DNA of 64,000 nt, from NCBI GenBank assembly GCA_963768715.1, contig CAVYJC010000004.1:248001-312000 (forward strand). The letters run 5' to 3'. How positions within the stretch are numbered: position 1 is the first letter of the stretch; each line of letters starts with the position of its first letter. A program made the translations under genes and the position numbers. The notes beneath the pieces were generated by a model that saw nothing but the letters and a program-made list of their open reading frames with translations, was not told where the DNA came from and ran no database searches. Origin of the DNA: DATKEJ01 sp963768715. Its GTDB lineage: Bacteria; Bacteroidota; Rhodothermia; Rhodothermales; DATKEJ01. Shown in pieces: positions 25,243 to 37,712 of this stretch.

Positions 25243-25722
25243 CTAGGAGCGCTCCTTGCGTCCGTCAAGCAGCATCTCGATCATCTTCTCCTTCCGTCGC
25301 TCCCGTGTCTCGGGCTTCTTTGCCTCTTCGATCCACTGGATGTACTCCTTCTTGTGGGTGTACGACAACCCCTCGAAGAACTTGCCGGCCTCGGGATGCT
25401 GTTTCAGGAGCCTTTTCACGTCCGACGGGACCTTCACAACGCGCGGTTCCAGATCCTCTTCGACTGTCACCTTCACTTCGTCGCCCGGACCTTTGCCGAT
25501 CTTCGCCTGAATGTCCTTTCGCACGAGGAGGAAGTGGTGCGGCGTTCCCATCTTCGTCAACAGTCCCCGATATAGCACGCCGTCGAACGTCGCCCTGATC
25601 TTGACGCGTTTCTTTCCGAACACTTCCTCTACGTCGAACGGCACATCGACATATGCACCTCCGCTCGAGTGAGGCTGGATGATCGCTTTGAAGGTCTTCT
25701 TCCGCATATGGACCGGACGCAT
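25243..25722 (-). CDS. YdeI/OmdA-like protein with DUF1905
   Basis: A 159-residue protein (or 154 from a second ATG at 25707). The N-terminal half is a DUF1905 beta-barrel (KAIIQPHSSGGAYVDVPFDV, FDGVLYRGLLTKMGTPHHFL), the C-terminal half the YdeI/OmdA helical segment with KEYIQWIEEAKKPETRERR. This combination is frequent in soil and marine bacteria; its biochemical role is unknown. 85 bases downstream on the same strand is not another gene but the upstream region of the nuclease gene. Confidence 0.87.
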   Translation of the reverse strand: MRPVHMRKKTFKAIIQPHSSGGAYVDVPFDVEEVFGKKRVKIRATFDGVLYRGLLTKMGTPHHFLLVRKDIQAKIGKGPGDEVKVTVEEDLEPRVVKVPSDVKRLLKQHPEAGKFFEGLSYTHKKEYIQWIEEAKKPETRERRKEKMIEMLLDGRKERS

Positions 25723-26134
25723 TTAGAGAGGCAGAACAGGCTGAAATGTGTCACTTTTCGTTTGAAAATTCCAGCGCGTTTCGAAGAACGTCGCGTCGTC
25801 GGAATAACGTCAACGGCCACAAAGCTGCCAAGCGACGATCCCCGTACGTCGGACGGATCAAGGACTACGGATCCCTCGTCGCTCGACCTGCCCCGAGCTT
25901 CAGTACCACCGCTCTGAGGGACTGATTGAAAGCGAAGGCGCGGAGCGACATTCGAGACAGGCTCCTCGACATCGGACTTGGGACTCCGGACCCCGGACCA
26001 GTTCACGCTAACACTCTCGTAACAATACGTTAGCGCTATCCTCATCAAAACGTCACCCGCGGCTAACTCGTCACCTGCCTGCTTCTGCTATTCTGAGGCT
26101 CATCTACCACAGAGTGCAACCAACGTAGCGAATC
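25723..26134. other. intergenic region, nothing assignable
   Basis: About 410 bases between divergent genes. Open frames here have no signal, motif or ribosome site. A short run around 25975-26000 (TCGGACTTGGGACTCCGGACC) looks like one of the degenerate intergenic repeats of this genome. Confidence 0.5.
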
Positions 26135-26590
26135 ATGAATTCGGAGATTCGATTTCTGGCTCTCGTCGCCGCCCTCCTGATGTTCTGGGCAGTATCCTCA
26201 GCCGTTCGTGAGTCTACAGGCGACGCGACGCCCGAGACGGCCACCCTGGTTTCGGGACCCACCGAACCGTCGGACGCACGTCTGAAGGAACAGGTACGCG
26301 ATCTGTCATACGGCCTTCCCGAGTTGCTGAGCCTTCGTCCCGTATCCTACCGTCTCAAAAGCTATCCGTCGCAGCCGAAGATCGGCCTGATCGCACAGGA
26401 GGTGAAGCCGGTGATCCCTGAGGTTGTCTATCTGTCACCGGAAAATCCAGAGGAAGTCGAACCGAGGTACTACAGCATCAACTACGCAGAACTCGTCCCT
26501 CTTCTCGTGAAATCGATTCAGGAGCAGCAGGAGTCGATCGCGGCCTTTCAAAGCCGGCTGGAGCGACTCGAAGCACCGATCACGCAATAA
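26135..26590 (+). CDS. free-standing S74 (endosialidase-type) chaperone domain protein
   Basis: A 151-residue protein: an N-terminal hydrophobic signal/anchor (FLALVAALLMFWAVSSAV), a short spacer, then a tail-fibre chaperone domain with the signature SDARLKEQVRDL near residue 46, LLSLRPVSYRLK, KIGLIAQEVKPVIPEVVY and YSINYAELVPLLVKSIQEQQ, ending in a coiled coil. In phage spikes this domain sits at the C-terminus, helps trimer folding and cuts itself off before the SD. Here it stands alone and membrane-anchored, so it may fold another protein or be a vestige. Confidence 0.82.
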   Translation: MNSEIRFLALVAALLMFWAVSSAVRESTGDATPETATLVSGPTEPSDARLKEQVRDLSYGLPELLSLRPVSYRLKSYPSQPKIGLIAQEVKPVIPEVVYLSPENPEEVEPRYYSINYAELVPLLVKSIQEQQESIAAFQSRLERLEAPITQ

Positions 26591-26698
26591 CTCGCGGCTC
26601 AGGTCGCGTTTGAAGAGTCTTGCCCGTCGACGGATATCTGAGCGATCGGTATGCGCGATGCTCCCCGTGCTCGGCGTCGGCGGTTCTGATCGTTTCTG

Positions 26699-27697
26699 TT
26701 AGGGTCCGCCTCGCTTGGTCAGGCCCGCAACGGCAATCCCGCTCTCTCCGGCTATCGAATAGAACAGGTAGTGCGCACCGTATTCCGTAAAGATAAACGG
26801 GTCTCTCAGCGCATTCACCGGCTCGTTTGCTTCTCCGACCTCGGAGGAGGAGATGGGTAGATTGGCCCCTTCATAGTCCAATTCCGGGCGAAGTACGTCA
26901 ACAGGCTCCGGCTCTGTGGTCTCGATCCAGCGTTTCTTGGGATCGAACGTGGTGACCATGAGTCGTTCGGGGGCATCGCCGATTCGGCTGAAAAAGACAT
27001 GCACCAACTTGCCGTCGACAATCGCCGCGGCGTGGCGCATGCCGGGTATGATGCGAGGTCCGACGTGAAACGGTCCTCGCGGATCTTCAGACCGGAGAAG
27101 GACCCCTCCAGGTCCGCCCCTTACCTTCGCGACGCTCCACCACGTAGTCCCAATGGGAAAGACGCGCATGTAAGGCGGCCCGACCGGGTCGGGCTCAGGC
27201 TGAAACGACAACCCGTCGGAAGAGGTGGCCAGATAGGTCGTCTGCTTCCAGGTAGTTGTATCGTCGACGCCGTGGAAGTACATCCAGATTACCTTCCCCG
27301 CAGGATTGACGTGAACGTCTGGCGAGGCAACGTGATCGAGAGCCGGGGAGTCGGAAAGGCGGAGGACACTGTCGGGCCATACCGTCCACGGTCCCTGGAT
27401 GCTATCCGCGTACGCAAGCCGGATGAAAGACCCCCGGTGATGGGCGAAATACATGTAGTAGCGCCCCAGCGGCTTCTCGACCCACGACGGGGCCCGAATA
27501 ACCGAAGGGCCGTTGACATCGGAGAATCCGTGCTCCGCCACCATCCCCTCTGACTCGGTGGTCAGTAGCGGATTCGTCGGAGATCGTACTACGTCCCATT
27601 CCGGCGTGATGGAAGGGGCCTCCGTCTCGGACTTGCAGCTGGAGACTGCCACGAGCACCGCCATCGACAGCATGTATACACTAAATCCCGGGTGCAT
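26699..27697 (-). CDS. lipoprotein with GH43-like beta-propeller
   Basis: A 332-residue lipoprotein: hydrophobic MLSMAVLVAVSSC gives a lipidated Cys at about residue 21. The mature protein has the repeated sheet pattern of five-bladed propellers of glycoside hydrolase family 43/62-type enzymes (NGPSVIRAPSWVEKPLGRYY, YMYFAHHRGSFIRLAYADS, DHVASPDVHVNPAGKVIWMY, RDPFIFTEYGAHYLFYSI). The catalytic acids cannot be confirmed, so the activity is open. The start at 27697 keeps the signal; a longer frame to 28072 lacks one. Confidence 0.75.
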   Translation of the reverse strand: MHPGFSVYMLSMAVLVAVSSCKSETEAPSITPEWDVVRSPTNPLLTTESEGMVAEHGFSDVNGPSVIRAPSWVEKPLGRYYMYFAHHRGSFIRLAYADSIQGPWTVWPDSVLRLSDSPALDHVASPDVHVNPAGKVIWMYFHGVDDTTTWKQTTYLATSSDGLSFQPEPDPVGPPYMRVFPIGTTWWSVAKVRGGPGGVLLRSEDPRGPFHVGPRIIPGMRHAAAIVDGKLVHVFFSRIGDAPERLMVTTFDPKKRWIETTEPEPVDVLRPELDYEGANLPISSSEVGEANEPVNALRDPFIFTEYGAHYLFYSIAGESGIAVAGLTKRGGP

Positions 27698-28063
27698 AGA
27701 GGTGATGAGCGAATTACTGATGCCCTGATGCGTGGAAATGTAATGAGGAGGCACGATACGCGCACAGCCATGTTTCGGTGAGCGACAACGACGCTGCCTT
27801 CTGTCAGCAAGACTTGCCCCGGCCGGGGCCCGGCACCCAACAGCGACACCGCACTTCAAGGGCCGCTTCGGACTGTTTGAGCCTGGGACTCTCCTTGCGA
27901 TTTGAGCCCGTATCACTTTTCTTGGGTTGTTGCAACTGAAGTGACCCGGGTAGTATCCACCAATCTCGCTGTCACGCGGCGGTTCGTTCACGCTCATTAG
28001 CTTGATCCGCGCCGGTTTTTTATGGGCCCGAGTCACTGTTACTCTATCCTTATGGAGGACCCA
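27698..28063. other. divergent promoter region, no gene
   Basis: 366 bases between the GH43-like lipoprotein and the repeat protein. I see only the GGAGG ribosome site of the latter at 28053-28057 and no gene or structured RNA. Confidence 0.5.
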
Positions 28064-29671
28064 ATGAGGCATCGACTCGCCCCAGCCGCTTACCGAAAAC
28101 TGGGCACTGCTCTAATCGCAACTGCGCTCCTAATGGCACTCACCGTCGCGCAGGTCATGGCGCAGGCTCCGGATTCCCTTTCGTTTCAGGGGAAACTGAC
28201 CGATACTGGCGGCACACCGCTCAACGCGACCGTTTCGATGAGGTTCAAACTCTACAAGGGCGGGACAAACGTCTGGACGGAGACGCAACCATCGGTTCAG
28301 GTTACCGACGGTGTCTTCAACGTGCTTCTTGGGAGCGTGACGCCGCTCGACACGATAGCATTCGATCAACCGATCGATCTGGGGATCAAGGTCGGCACTG
28401 ACGATGAAATCACGCCTCGCACGCCGCTTACCGCGAGCGCCTTCTCCCTCGGGATGCGGGGTATGCATGCCGAGCGGGTTGAGTCCTTCATCTGGAGAGG
28501 CTACAACGTCGTTGGCGGATGGAAGAACAAGGTTGCTCCAGGTGTCGTAGGCGCCACGATCGCGGGAGGAGGCGCATTGTACAAGGAATTCGGGATTGAC
28601 ACTCTGTGGTCCAATTCTGTTGCGGACGATTTTGGTACGATCGGAGGCGGCTTGGGCAACACTGCGGGCTCACATGCCACTGTCGGTGGCGGCAGCAACA
28701 ATACCGCCGACGGATCTGACGCCACCATTGCAGGCGGTTACGGCAGCGAAGCGAGCGGAACTTACGCGACAGTCACCGGTGGCCGCGACAACGTAGCCAG
28801 CGGAGAGTATGCGACGGTCGCCGGTGGCCGCGACAACGTGGCCCTTGGTAGATATTCCTTTGCCGCCGGTCGCAGGGCCAAGGCGAACCATGGCGGGACC
28901 TTCGTGTGGTCGTCCGAACCAAGTGGACTTGATTTCGCGTCGACCGGAATCAACCAGTTCCTCATCCGAGCGTCCGGGGGCACGGGAATCGGTACGAACA
29001 ACCCTGGAAGCCACGCCCTATCGGTCATAGACAGCACCGCTGGAGGGATTGACGGCGCCACCCTCAACGTCGAGAACCACAACACGGGGCAGGCCATTGC
29101 GGCGCATATCAGGGCGAACGGCACGGACGCCGCCCTGGTGATCGGCCAAGACGGTACGGGTGATCATATTCGCACCTTCGACAACGGCAACCTTCGCTTT
29201 CGCGTTTACGACAACGGGAACGTGACGGCCGACGGGACCTTTACGGGCGGCGGCGCTGACATGGCCGAGGCCGTCGGGGTGGAGGGAACGAAGGAGAAAT
29301 ACGAGGCGGGAGACGTCCTTGTCGTGTCCCAATCTGAGGACCGCACGATGAGCCTCAGCAGGAAGCCGTACTCGGATCTCGTCGCCGGGGTCTACGCGAC
29401 CAAGCCGGGTGTCGTCATGACGAACCGCGGCATCAGCGAGGATTTCTCCGACCGCATTCCGTTGGGCGTCGTGGGCATCATTCCGACCAAAGTGACGGCC
29501 GAGAACGGGCCCATCAGGAGGGGCGATCTGCTCGTCACGAGCTCAACCCCGGGTCATGCGATGCGCGCCGACCGATCGCGGCTGACATTCGGCGTCGTGC
29601 TGGGCAAGGCGCTCGGGCCGTTCGACGGACCGGGGGAAGGGGTGATTGAGGTGCTGGTGATGCCGAGATAA
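28064..29671 (+). CDS. secreted repeat protein with YadA-head-like repeats
   Basis: A 535-residue protein with a strong GGAGG site before the ATG at 28064 and a signal peptide ending AQVMAQ. The N-terminal 130 residues are an Ig-like/fibre-attachment domain (SLSFQGKLTDTGGTPLNATV). Then come about six 14-residue repeats of the form GSxATVxGGxxNxA (SHATVGGGSNNTA, TYATVTGGRDNVA, EYATVAGGRDNVA), like the left-handed head of YadA trimeric adhesins. The C-terminal 150 residues begin ADMAEAV and resemble the intramolecular-chaperone-type ends of such fibres. It probably trimerises at the cell surface. Confidence 0.8.
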   Translation: MRHRLAPAAYRKLGTALIATALLMALTVAQVMAQAPDSLSFQGKLTDTGGTPLNATVSMRFKLYKGGTNVWTETQPSVQVTDGVFNVLLGSVTPLDTIAFDQPIDLGIKVGTDDEITPRTPLTASAFSLGMRGMHAERVESFIWRGYNVVGGWKNKVAPGVVGATIAGGGALYKEFGIDTLWSNSVADDFGTIGGGLGNTAGSHATVGGGSNNTADGSDATIAGGYGSEASGTYATVTGGRDNVASGEYATVAGGRDNVALGRYSFAAGRRAKANHGGTFVWSSEPSGLDFASTGINQFLIRASGGTGIGTNNPGSHALSVIDSTAGGIDGATLNVENHNTGQAIAAHIRANGTDAALVIGQDGTGDHIRTFDNGNLRFRVYDNGNVTADGTFTGGGADMAEAVGVEGTKEKYEAGDVLVVSQSEDRTMSLSRKPYSDLVAGVYATKPGVVMTNRGISEDFSDRIPLGVVGIIPTKVTAENGPIRRGDLLVTSSTPGHAMRADRSRLTFGVVLGKALGPFDGPGEGVIEVLVMPR

Positions 29672-29675
29672 CTTC

Positions 29676-29810
29676 AAATACCAGACTGCAAACACCAAAC
29701 TGAAATGGCAAATCTCGAATTTTGAATCGGCCTCACCCGCGGCGGCAATGATTCCAGCCGATTAGTCACCACGTCCGCAGCGGTCAAGTTTGGTATTTGA
29801 TGTTTGAAAT
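29676..29810. repeat. degenerate CAAACACCAAAC-type intergenic repeat
   Basis: Between the repeat protein and the rRNA terminator: copies of CAAATACCA/CAAACACCA at 29678-29702 and of the complementary TTTGGTATTTGATGTTTG at 29788-29807, so the two ends are imperfect inverted repeats of the word family seen at 9.3-9.5 and 63.87 kb. Confidence 0.6.
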
Positions 29811-29852
29811 GCAAAAAGGCCCGAAGAGCAATAGCTCGACGGGCCTTTTTGC
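29811..29852. terminator. bidirectional terminator at the end of the rRNA operon
   Basis: GCAAAAAGGCCCG at 29811-29823 pairs perfectly with CGGGCCTTTTTGC at 29840-29852; the loop has a nested GAGC/GCTC. With T-runs on both strands it can stop the rRNA operon (minus) and the repeat-protein gene (plus). Confidence 0.9.
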
Positions 29853-29861
29853 GAATATGTC

Positions 29862-29972
29862 CTTGGCAACGACCTACTCTTCCACCTTTTGGGCAGTACC
29901 ATCGGCGCTGCAGGGCTTAACTACTCTGTTCGGAATGGGAAGAGGTGGACCCCCCGCGCAATAGTCACCAAG
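29862..29972 (-). rRNA. rrf: 5S ribosomal RNA
   Basis: About 111 bases. The ends CTTGGTGACTA and TCGTTGCCAAG pair as helix I; internal CCGAACAGAGTAGTTAAGCC is the conserved loop B/C region. Last gene of the rRNA operon. Confidence 0.93.
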
Positions 29973-30060
29973 AACAATTTCATTGTTCGCGATTCGAGGT
30001 TCGTAGTTCGACGAAACCAACGTCGAACCTCGAACGCCGAACTTCGAACGTAAAATTTTG

Positions 30061-30093
30061 ACTGGTGCAAGCAATCCGTAATGCACGTATCAC
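30061..30093 (-). other. 23S rRNA processing stem, 3' side
   Basis: ACTGGTGCAAGCAATCCGTA and ATGCACGTATCAC are complementary, with small bulges, to 33199-33245 on the other side of 23S. Such stems enclose 23S rRNA precursors and are cut by RNase III. Confidence 0.75.
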
Positions 30094-30131
30094 GTGCGCA
30101 GCGTACTACTTAGAGGAAGAAGTACAAAGTG

Positions 30132-33110
<2,979 letters not shown>

Positions 33111-33198
33111 CGCCTTTGTATTTCTTCCCAACCTAAGCAGTACGCTCCGGCGCAACGTCTCGATTGCTCGATTCGCCATGCCAGAACAGATGCTGCTC

Positions 33199-33245
33199 GG
33201 TGATACGTTCTATTACTAGACGCATCACGGATTGCTTTACACCAA
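33199..33245 (-). other. 23S rRNA processing stem, 5' side
   Basis: Complement of 30061-30093: GTGATACGT and GCATCACGGATTGCTTTACACCAAGT pair with the 3' flank of 23S. Confidence 0.75.
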
Positions 33246-33246
33246 G

Positions 33247-33258
33247 TCAAAGAACAAG
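33247..33258 (-). promoter_or_regulatory. boxA-like antitermination site before 23S
   Basis: Minus strand CTTGTTCTTTGA. Shares TTGTTCTTT with the leader site at 35253-35267 and the spacer site at 33523-33534; boxA with NusB/S10 keeps rRNA transcription resistant to Rho. Confidence 0.6.
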
Positions 33259-33317
33259 TCCCGCCGCTGTATTTGCTTCCTCTTTTCGGCTCAGGAAGAC
33301 GACAGTACGAGAACGCG

Positions 33318-33390
33318 TGGAGTTAGCCGGATTCGAACCGGCGACCCCCTGCTTGCAAAGCAGGTGCTCTACCAACTGAGCTATAACCCC
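33318..33390 (-). tRNA. tRNA-Ala (TGC)
   Basis: 73 bases fold as a full cloverleaf: acceptor GGGGTTA/TAACTCC with the G3-U70 wobble that marks alanine tRNAs, anticodon loop TTTGCAA (TGC), T loop TTCGAAT, discriminator A. CCA is not encoded. In the 16S-23S spacer. Confidence 0.95.
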
Positions 33391-33429
33391 GCGAAGGCCT
33401 GGTCAACGTGATCCGGCAAAACCTGATGG

Positions 33430-33503
<74 letters not shown>

Positions 33504-33522
33504 CTCGCGAGTTCCTCATTCA

Positions 33523-33534
33523 TTAAAAGAACAA
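33523..33534 (-). promoter_or_regulatory. boxA-like site after 16S
   Basis: Minus strand TTGTTCTTTTAA, between 16S and tRNA-Ile; same core as the two other boxA-like sites of the operon. Confidence 0.55.
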
Positions 33535-33543
33535 TGACGAGAG

Positions 33544-33565
33544 GGAGACATAGCGAGCCCCAGTC
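33544..33565 (-). other. 16S rRNA processing stem, 3' side
   Basis: GGAGACATAGCGAGCC plus CAGTC on the plus strand repeats, in inverted orientation, the leader segment 35227-35249, so the two flanks of 16S pair in the precursor (about 20 of 22 positions). Confidence 0.75.
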
Positions 33566-33611
33566 AATCCGCCCCGACCGAAATCGGGGCGCAAAAGGCC
33601 AAGGGACAAAC

Positions 33612-35153
<1,542 letters not shown>

Positions 35154-35226
35154 TAGTATATACATACACGTTGTCTGACCTCTGACCCTCGCTCGCACCC
35201 CGACCGAAGTCGAGATACAAAAAATT

Positions 35227-35249
35227 GACTAAAGGCTCGCTATGTCTCC
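35227..35249 (-). other. 16S rRNA processing stem, 5' side
   Basis: GACTAAAGGCTCGCTATGTC (plus strand) is the inverted match of 33544-33565; forms the RNase III stem around 16S. Confidence 0.75.
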
Positions 35250-35252
35250 AAT

Positions 35253-35267
35253 CTCATCAAAGAACAA
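35253..35267 (-). promoter_or_regulatory. boxA-like site in the rRNA leader
   Basis: Minus strand TTGTTCTTTGATGAG, between the putative promoter and the 16S gene, where boxA is expected. Confidence 0.6.
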
Positions 35268-35300
35268 CACCCGCTATCGGGCGTTTTTGCAGAGACCAGT

Positions 35301-35330
35301 AATGTACGCCATTGCTACAATCTGTGTCAA
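35301..35330 (-). promoter_or_regulatory. putative rRNA promoter
   Basis: Minus strand TTGACA (35325-35330), 18-base spacer, TACATT (35301-35306). It lies about 150 bases before 16S, upstream of boxA. The -10 matches only 4 of 6 bases. The rest of 35154-35576 shows no gene. Confidence 0.45.
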
Positions 35331-35576
35331 CTGCGACGCACAACTTCAACGTCTCTGCACAAAGAACGTTGGAACGATTTGTCAGGCCATGAACCCGTTC
35401 CGTTCCAAGCGGCCCCTCAAACAGGAGCCCAACCGAAAGGTTTCTCGATTATGTGAAGTTTGCTTCAACTCACATATGACCCGAGATTCGGTTGCGATAA
35501 CCTCGTTCTTCGTAGTTTAAATGCGGCGCCTCGCCGCTGTTCCGTTAAACTTGAGACTCCCGGTATTTCCTCCATC

Positions 35577-36365
35577 GTGCTGCGCCGTATTCGCGAATTC
35601 GTCATCTGGGCCAAGCCGGTCGTGTTCAGCCGGTATGTCATCGTGAGCGTCATCACCTTCCTCATCCTGGTGACGCTCCTCTACGGCCTGATGAATTTCG
35701 TCGTCATGCCGCTCTATACCCGCCATGATGCCGGCGTCAGCGTCCCCGACGTTCGAGGCCTCCTCGTTGAGGATGCCGAAGACGTTCTTGTGGATCGGGG
35801 ACTCGATGTGCGCCGCGTCGTGAGTCAGTTTGAGCCAAGCTTTCGCCGCAACGCCGTCGTCGAACAGGATCCGAAACCAAATGCCGTCGTCAAGCCGGGC
35901 CGGCGCGTGTATCTGCGCGTCAACTCCGGCAGCGTCCCAATCGCCGTCGTGCCGACACTCTTTGACCTCTCCCTCCGCCAGGCTCGCAATGCGCTCCTCG
36001 CAGAAAAACTGACGTTGGGCGCCGTCCTCCGCGACTCGATGCCGTCGCCCTATCGAAATACGGTGACGCGACAGGATCCCGCTCCAGGCGATTCTGTTGC
36101 CGTTGGGACCGCCATCGACATTTGGATCAGCTTAGGACTCGGCTCCAACGCGACGAAAGTACCCGAAGTGGTGGGGGTGCCGCTTCCCGAAGCTGAGACG
36201 ATGCTGCGGGCCGCACGTCTTCAGTTCGTCGTGTTTGATGATCCCGATGCACGAGACGCCGACCCCAACTCCGTCGTCCGCGTCATTCCGCCGCCCGGAT
36301 CAGAAATCCCGGAAGGCTCGGAAGTGCGCATGTTCGTTGCGCCCGATACGACGGCCGCGTTCTAG
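35577..36365 (+). CDS. membrane-anchored protein with three PASTA domains
   Basis: A 262-residue protein from the GTG at 35577 (no ATG is available before the membrane helix). One N-terminal helix (YVIVSVITFLILVTLLYGLM) is followed by three PASTA domains, each with the pattern V-P-x-(V/L)-x-G/D: VSVPDVRGLLVEDAEDVL, IAVVPTLFDLSLRQARNAL and TKVPEVVGVPLPEAETML. PASTA domains bind peptidoglycan fragments in Ser/Thr kinases and PBPs; no kinase or transpeptidase domain is present here. The role is probably cell-wall sensing or localisation. Divergent from the rRNA operon. Confidence 0.87.
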   Translation: MLRRIREFVIWAKPVVFSRYVIVSVITFLILVTLLYGLMNFVVMPLYTRHDAGVSVPDVRGLLVEDAEDVLVDRGLDVRRVVSQFEPSFRRNAVVEQDPKPNAVVKPGRRVYLRVNSGSVPIAVVPTLFDLSLRQARNALLAEKLTLGAVLRDSMPSPYRNTVTRQDPAPGDSVAVGTAIDIWISLGLGSNATKVPEVVGVPLPEAETMLRAARLQFVVFDDPDARDADPNSVVRVIPPPGSEIPEGSEVRMFVAPDTTAAF

Positions 36366-36380
36366 CTCAGAAGTCCGATG

Positions 36381-36413
36381 GTCCGGGGTCCGGGGTCCGG
36401 GGTCCGGGGTCCC
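36381..36413. repeat. GGTCCGG tandem repeat
   Basis: Four to five copies of a 7 bp unit (GTCCGGG) just after the PASTA gene. Confidence 0.85.
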
Positions 36414-36557
36414 GTGGAGGCTAGACTCAAGATTCCGGGAGGGTCAGTAGCCACACAAGCGTCGGCAAGATGGGAGCGGAACTATCCTGATTAGACAATG
36501 CGACGTGACCAAGACCGACTTCGGACGTCGGACCTTGAATCTCGGACGTCAAACGAA

Positions 36558-37073
36558 TCACTCTTCCACAAACACCGCGAGCGACCCTTCGACATCCACC
36601 ACAACACGTTCTCTGTGTTTTGTAGGGATCTTCCTTCCGACGTAGTCAGGCTGAATCGGAAATTCCCGATGACCACGATCGATGAGAACGACCAATTGAA
36701 TCGAGCGGGGACGACCATAGTGTACGATAGCGTCGAGCGCCGCACGGGCGGTTCGCCCCGTAAACAGGACATCGTCAACCAGAATGACGTCTCGCCCGGC
36801 CATATCCGACTCGATTTGCGAAGCATCCACACTGTCTCCCGGCGACCGATCGTCCCGATAGGCGGAGACGTCCAATTCATTCGCATGCAGCCGGACCGAC
36901 TCATTCTGTGCGATTCGGGCGGCCAGGATCTCGGCCAATCTCGACCCTTTCTTCCGTATCCCGACAATCTCGAGCGTCGATGCCCCCTTGTTCCGCTCGA
37001 CGATTTCGTAAGCGATCCGGTTCAGAATGCGATCGACTCGCTCGGGTGCTAGTATTTGCGTCCGATTAGTCAC
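36558..37073 (-). CDS. pyrR: bifunctional pyr operon regulator/uracil phosphoribosyltransferase PyrR
   Basis: A 171-residue protein from the GTG at 37073. The PRPP motif is VILVDDVLFTGRTARAALDA, preceded by LEIVGIRKKGSRLAEILAAR and ELDVSAYRDD, and followed by IQLVVLIDRGHREFPIQPDY, all as in PyrR. The family has UPRT activity and in Gram-positives binds pyr mRNA. No pyrimidine gene is adjacent, so an RNA role cannot be judged. In-frame upstream codons run into the intergenic repeat and are not protein-like. Confidence 0.9.
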   Translation of the reverse strand: MTNRTQILAPERVDRILNRIAYEIVERNKGASTLEIVGIRKKGSRLAEILAARIAQNESVRLHANELDVSAYRDDRSPGDSVDASQIESDMAGRDVILVDDVLFTGRTARAALDAIVHYGRPRSIQLVVLIDRGHREFPIQPDYVGRKIPTKHRERVVVDVEGSLAVFVEE

Positions 37074-37078
37074 TTGCT

Positions 37079-37182
37079 TGTTGGTGCTGGGTGCTGGGTA
37101 CTTGGTGCTTGGTGCTCTCGGAATGACGGGGTTTCCAGATTCATCACGTGGCCAAGTACTTAGTACCAAGTACGACGTACCG
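37079..37182. repeat. GGTGCTT/GTACTTGG short repeats
   Basis: TTGGTGCTGGGTGCTGGGTA and TTGGTGCTTGGTGCT at 37080-37115, and CCAAGTACTTAGTACCAAGT at 37152-37171. The two parts are partly complementary. Confidence 0.65.
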
Positions 37183-37186
37183 GTAG

Positions 37187-37217
37187 AAAAAAACCTCCGC
37201 GACAGACGTCCCGGAGG
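37187..37217 (-). terminator. intrinsic terminator after the tmk-fur-37248 genes
   Basis: On the minus strand CCTCCG, 12-base loop, CGGAGG, then TTTTTTT. It lies 30 bases after the stop of the gene at 37248. Confidence 0.85.
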
Positions 37218-37247
37218 CAACTATTACTAAGCACGGCATGGGCAAGT

Positions 37248-37652
37248 TTACAGGAACATGGCCTTGATGCTGCCCCAAGTTCGTCGAACGGCGGTCGGCG
37301 TGTAATCAATCGTGATCGCGTCCGTTACGACGAAGGAGTTGTCCGTATTGATTATCCGCAGTCGATAGGAGACCTGTTCGGACTGCACCTTGAAGACGCG
37401 GTCGTCCCTATAAGTATAAAGACTATTTGTGCCGTGGGGCTGAAACCTCGCCATCTCCACAAACTGTGCATCGTAGAGGGTTTTGCGTTCGAGCACATAC
37501 TCACTGATATCCGACTCGACGCTTGCCTGCCATGATACCACGATATTGTTTCCCTCGGTCCGCGCATCGAAGCGGCTGAAGACGACATTGGCCATCAGCG
37601 TTCCGACGCAAAAGACGAGCAGGAGCAATATGGAGGCGAGGAGGCGATTCAT
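37248..37652 (-). CDS. exported protein with fibronectin-III-like domain
   Basis: A 134-residue protein from the ATG at 37652 with a signal peptide (LLASILLLLVFCVGTLMA). The mature part is one FN3/Ig-like sandwich: FSRFDARTEGNNIVVSWQAS, ISEYVLERKTLYDAQFVEMA, YTYRDDRVFKVQSEQVSYRL, as in Bacteroidota surface proteins, ending with a short hydrophobic tail. The role is unknown. It is third in the minus-strand run tmk, fur-like, this gene. Confidence 0.75.
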   Translation of the reverse strand: MNRLLASILLLLVFCVGTLMANVVFSRFDARTEGNNIVVSWQASVESDISEYVLERKTLYDAQFVEMARFQPHGTNSLYTYRDDRVFKVQSEQVSYRLRIINTDNSFVVTDAITIDYTPTAVRRTWGSIKAMFL

Positions 37653-37712
37653 CAGGACCGATAATATACTGTCGCGCTTAAGACAATGCACCTCACCCGT
37701 ATTTTTTCATCC

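Noticed and set aside
25629..26048. 139-residue minus-strand frame
   Set aside because: Overlaps the YdeI-like gene start and has low-complexity, repeat-derived sequence.
35266..35290. CCCG-CTAT-CGGG plus T-run on the plus strand
   Set aside because: Stem of only 4-5 bp and in the rRNA leader opposite the transcribed strand; not called as a terminator.
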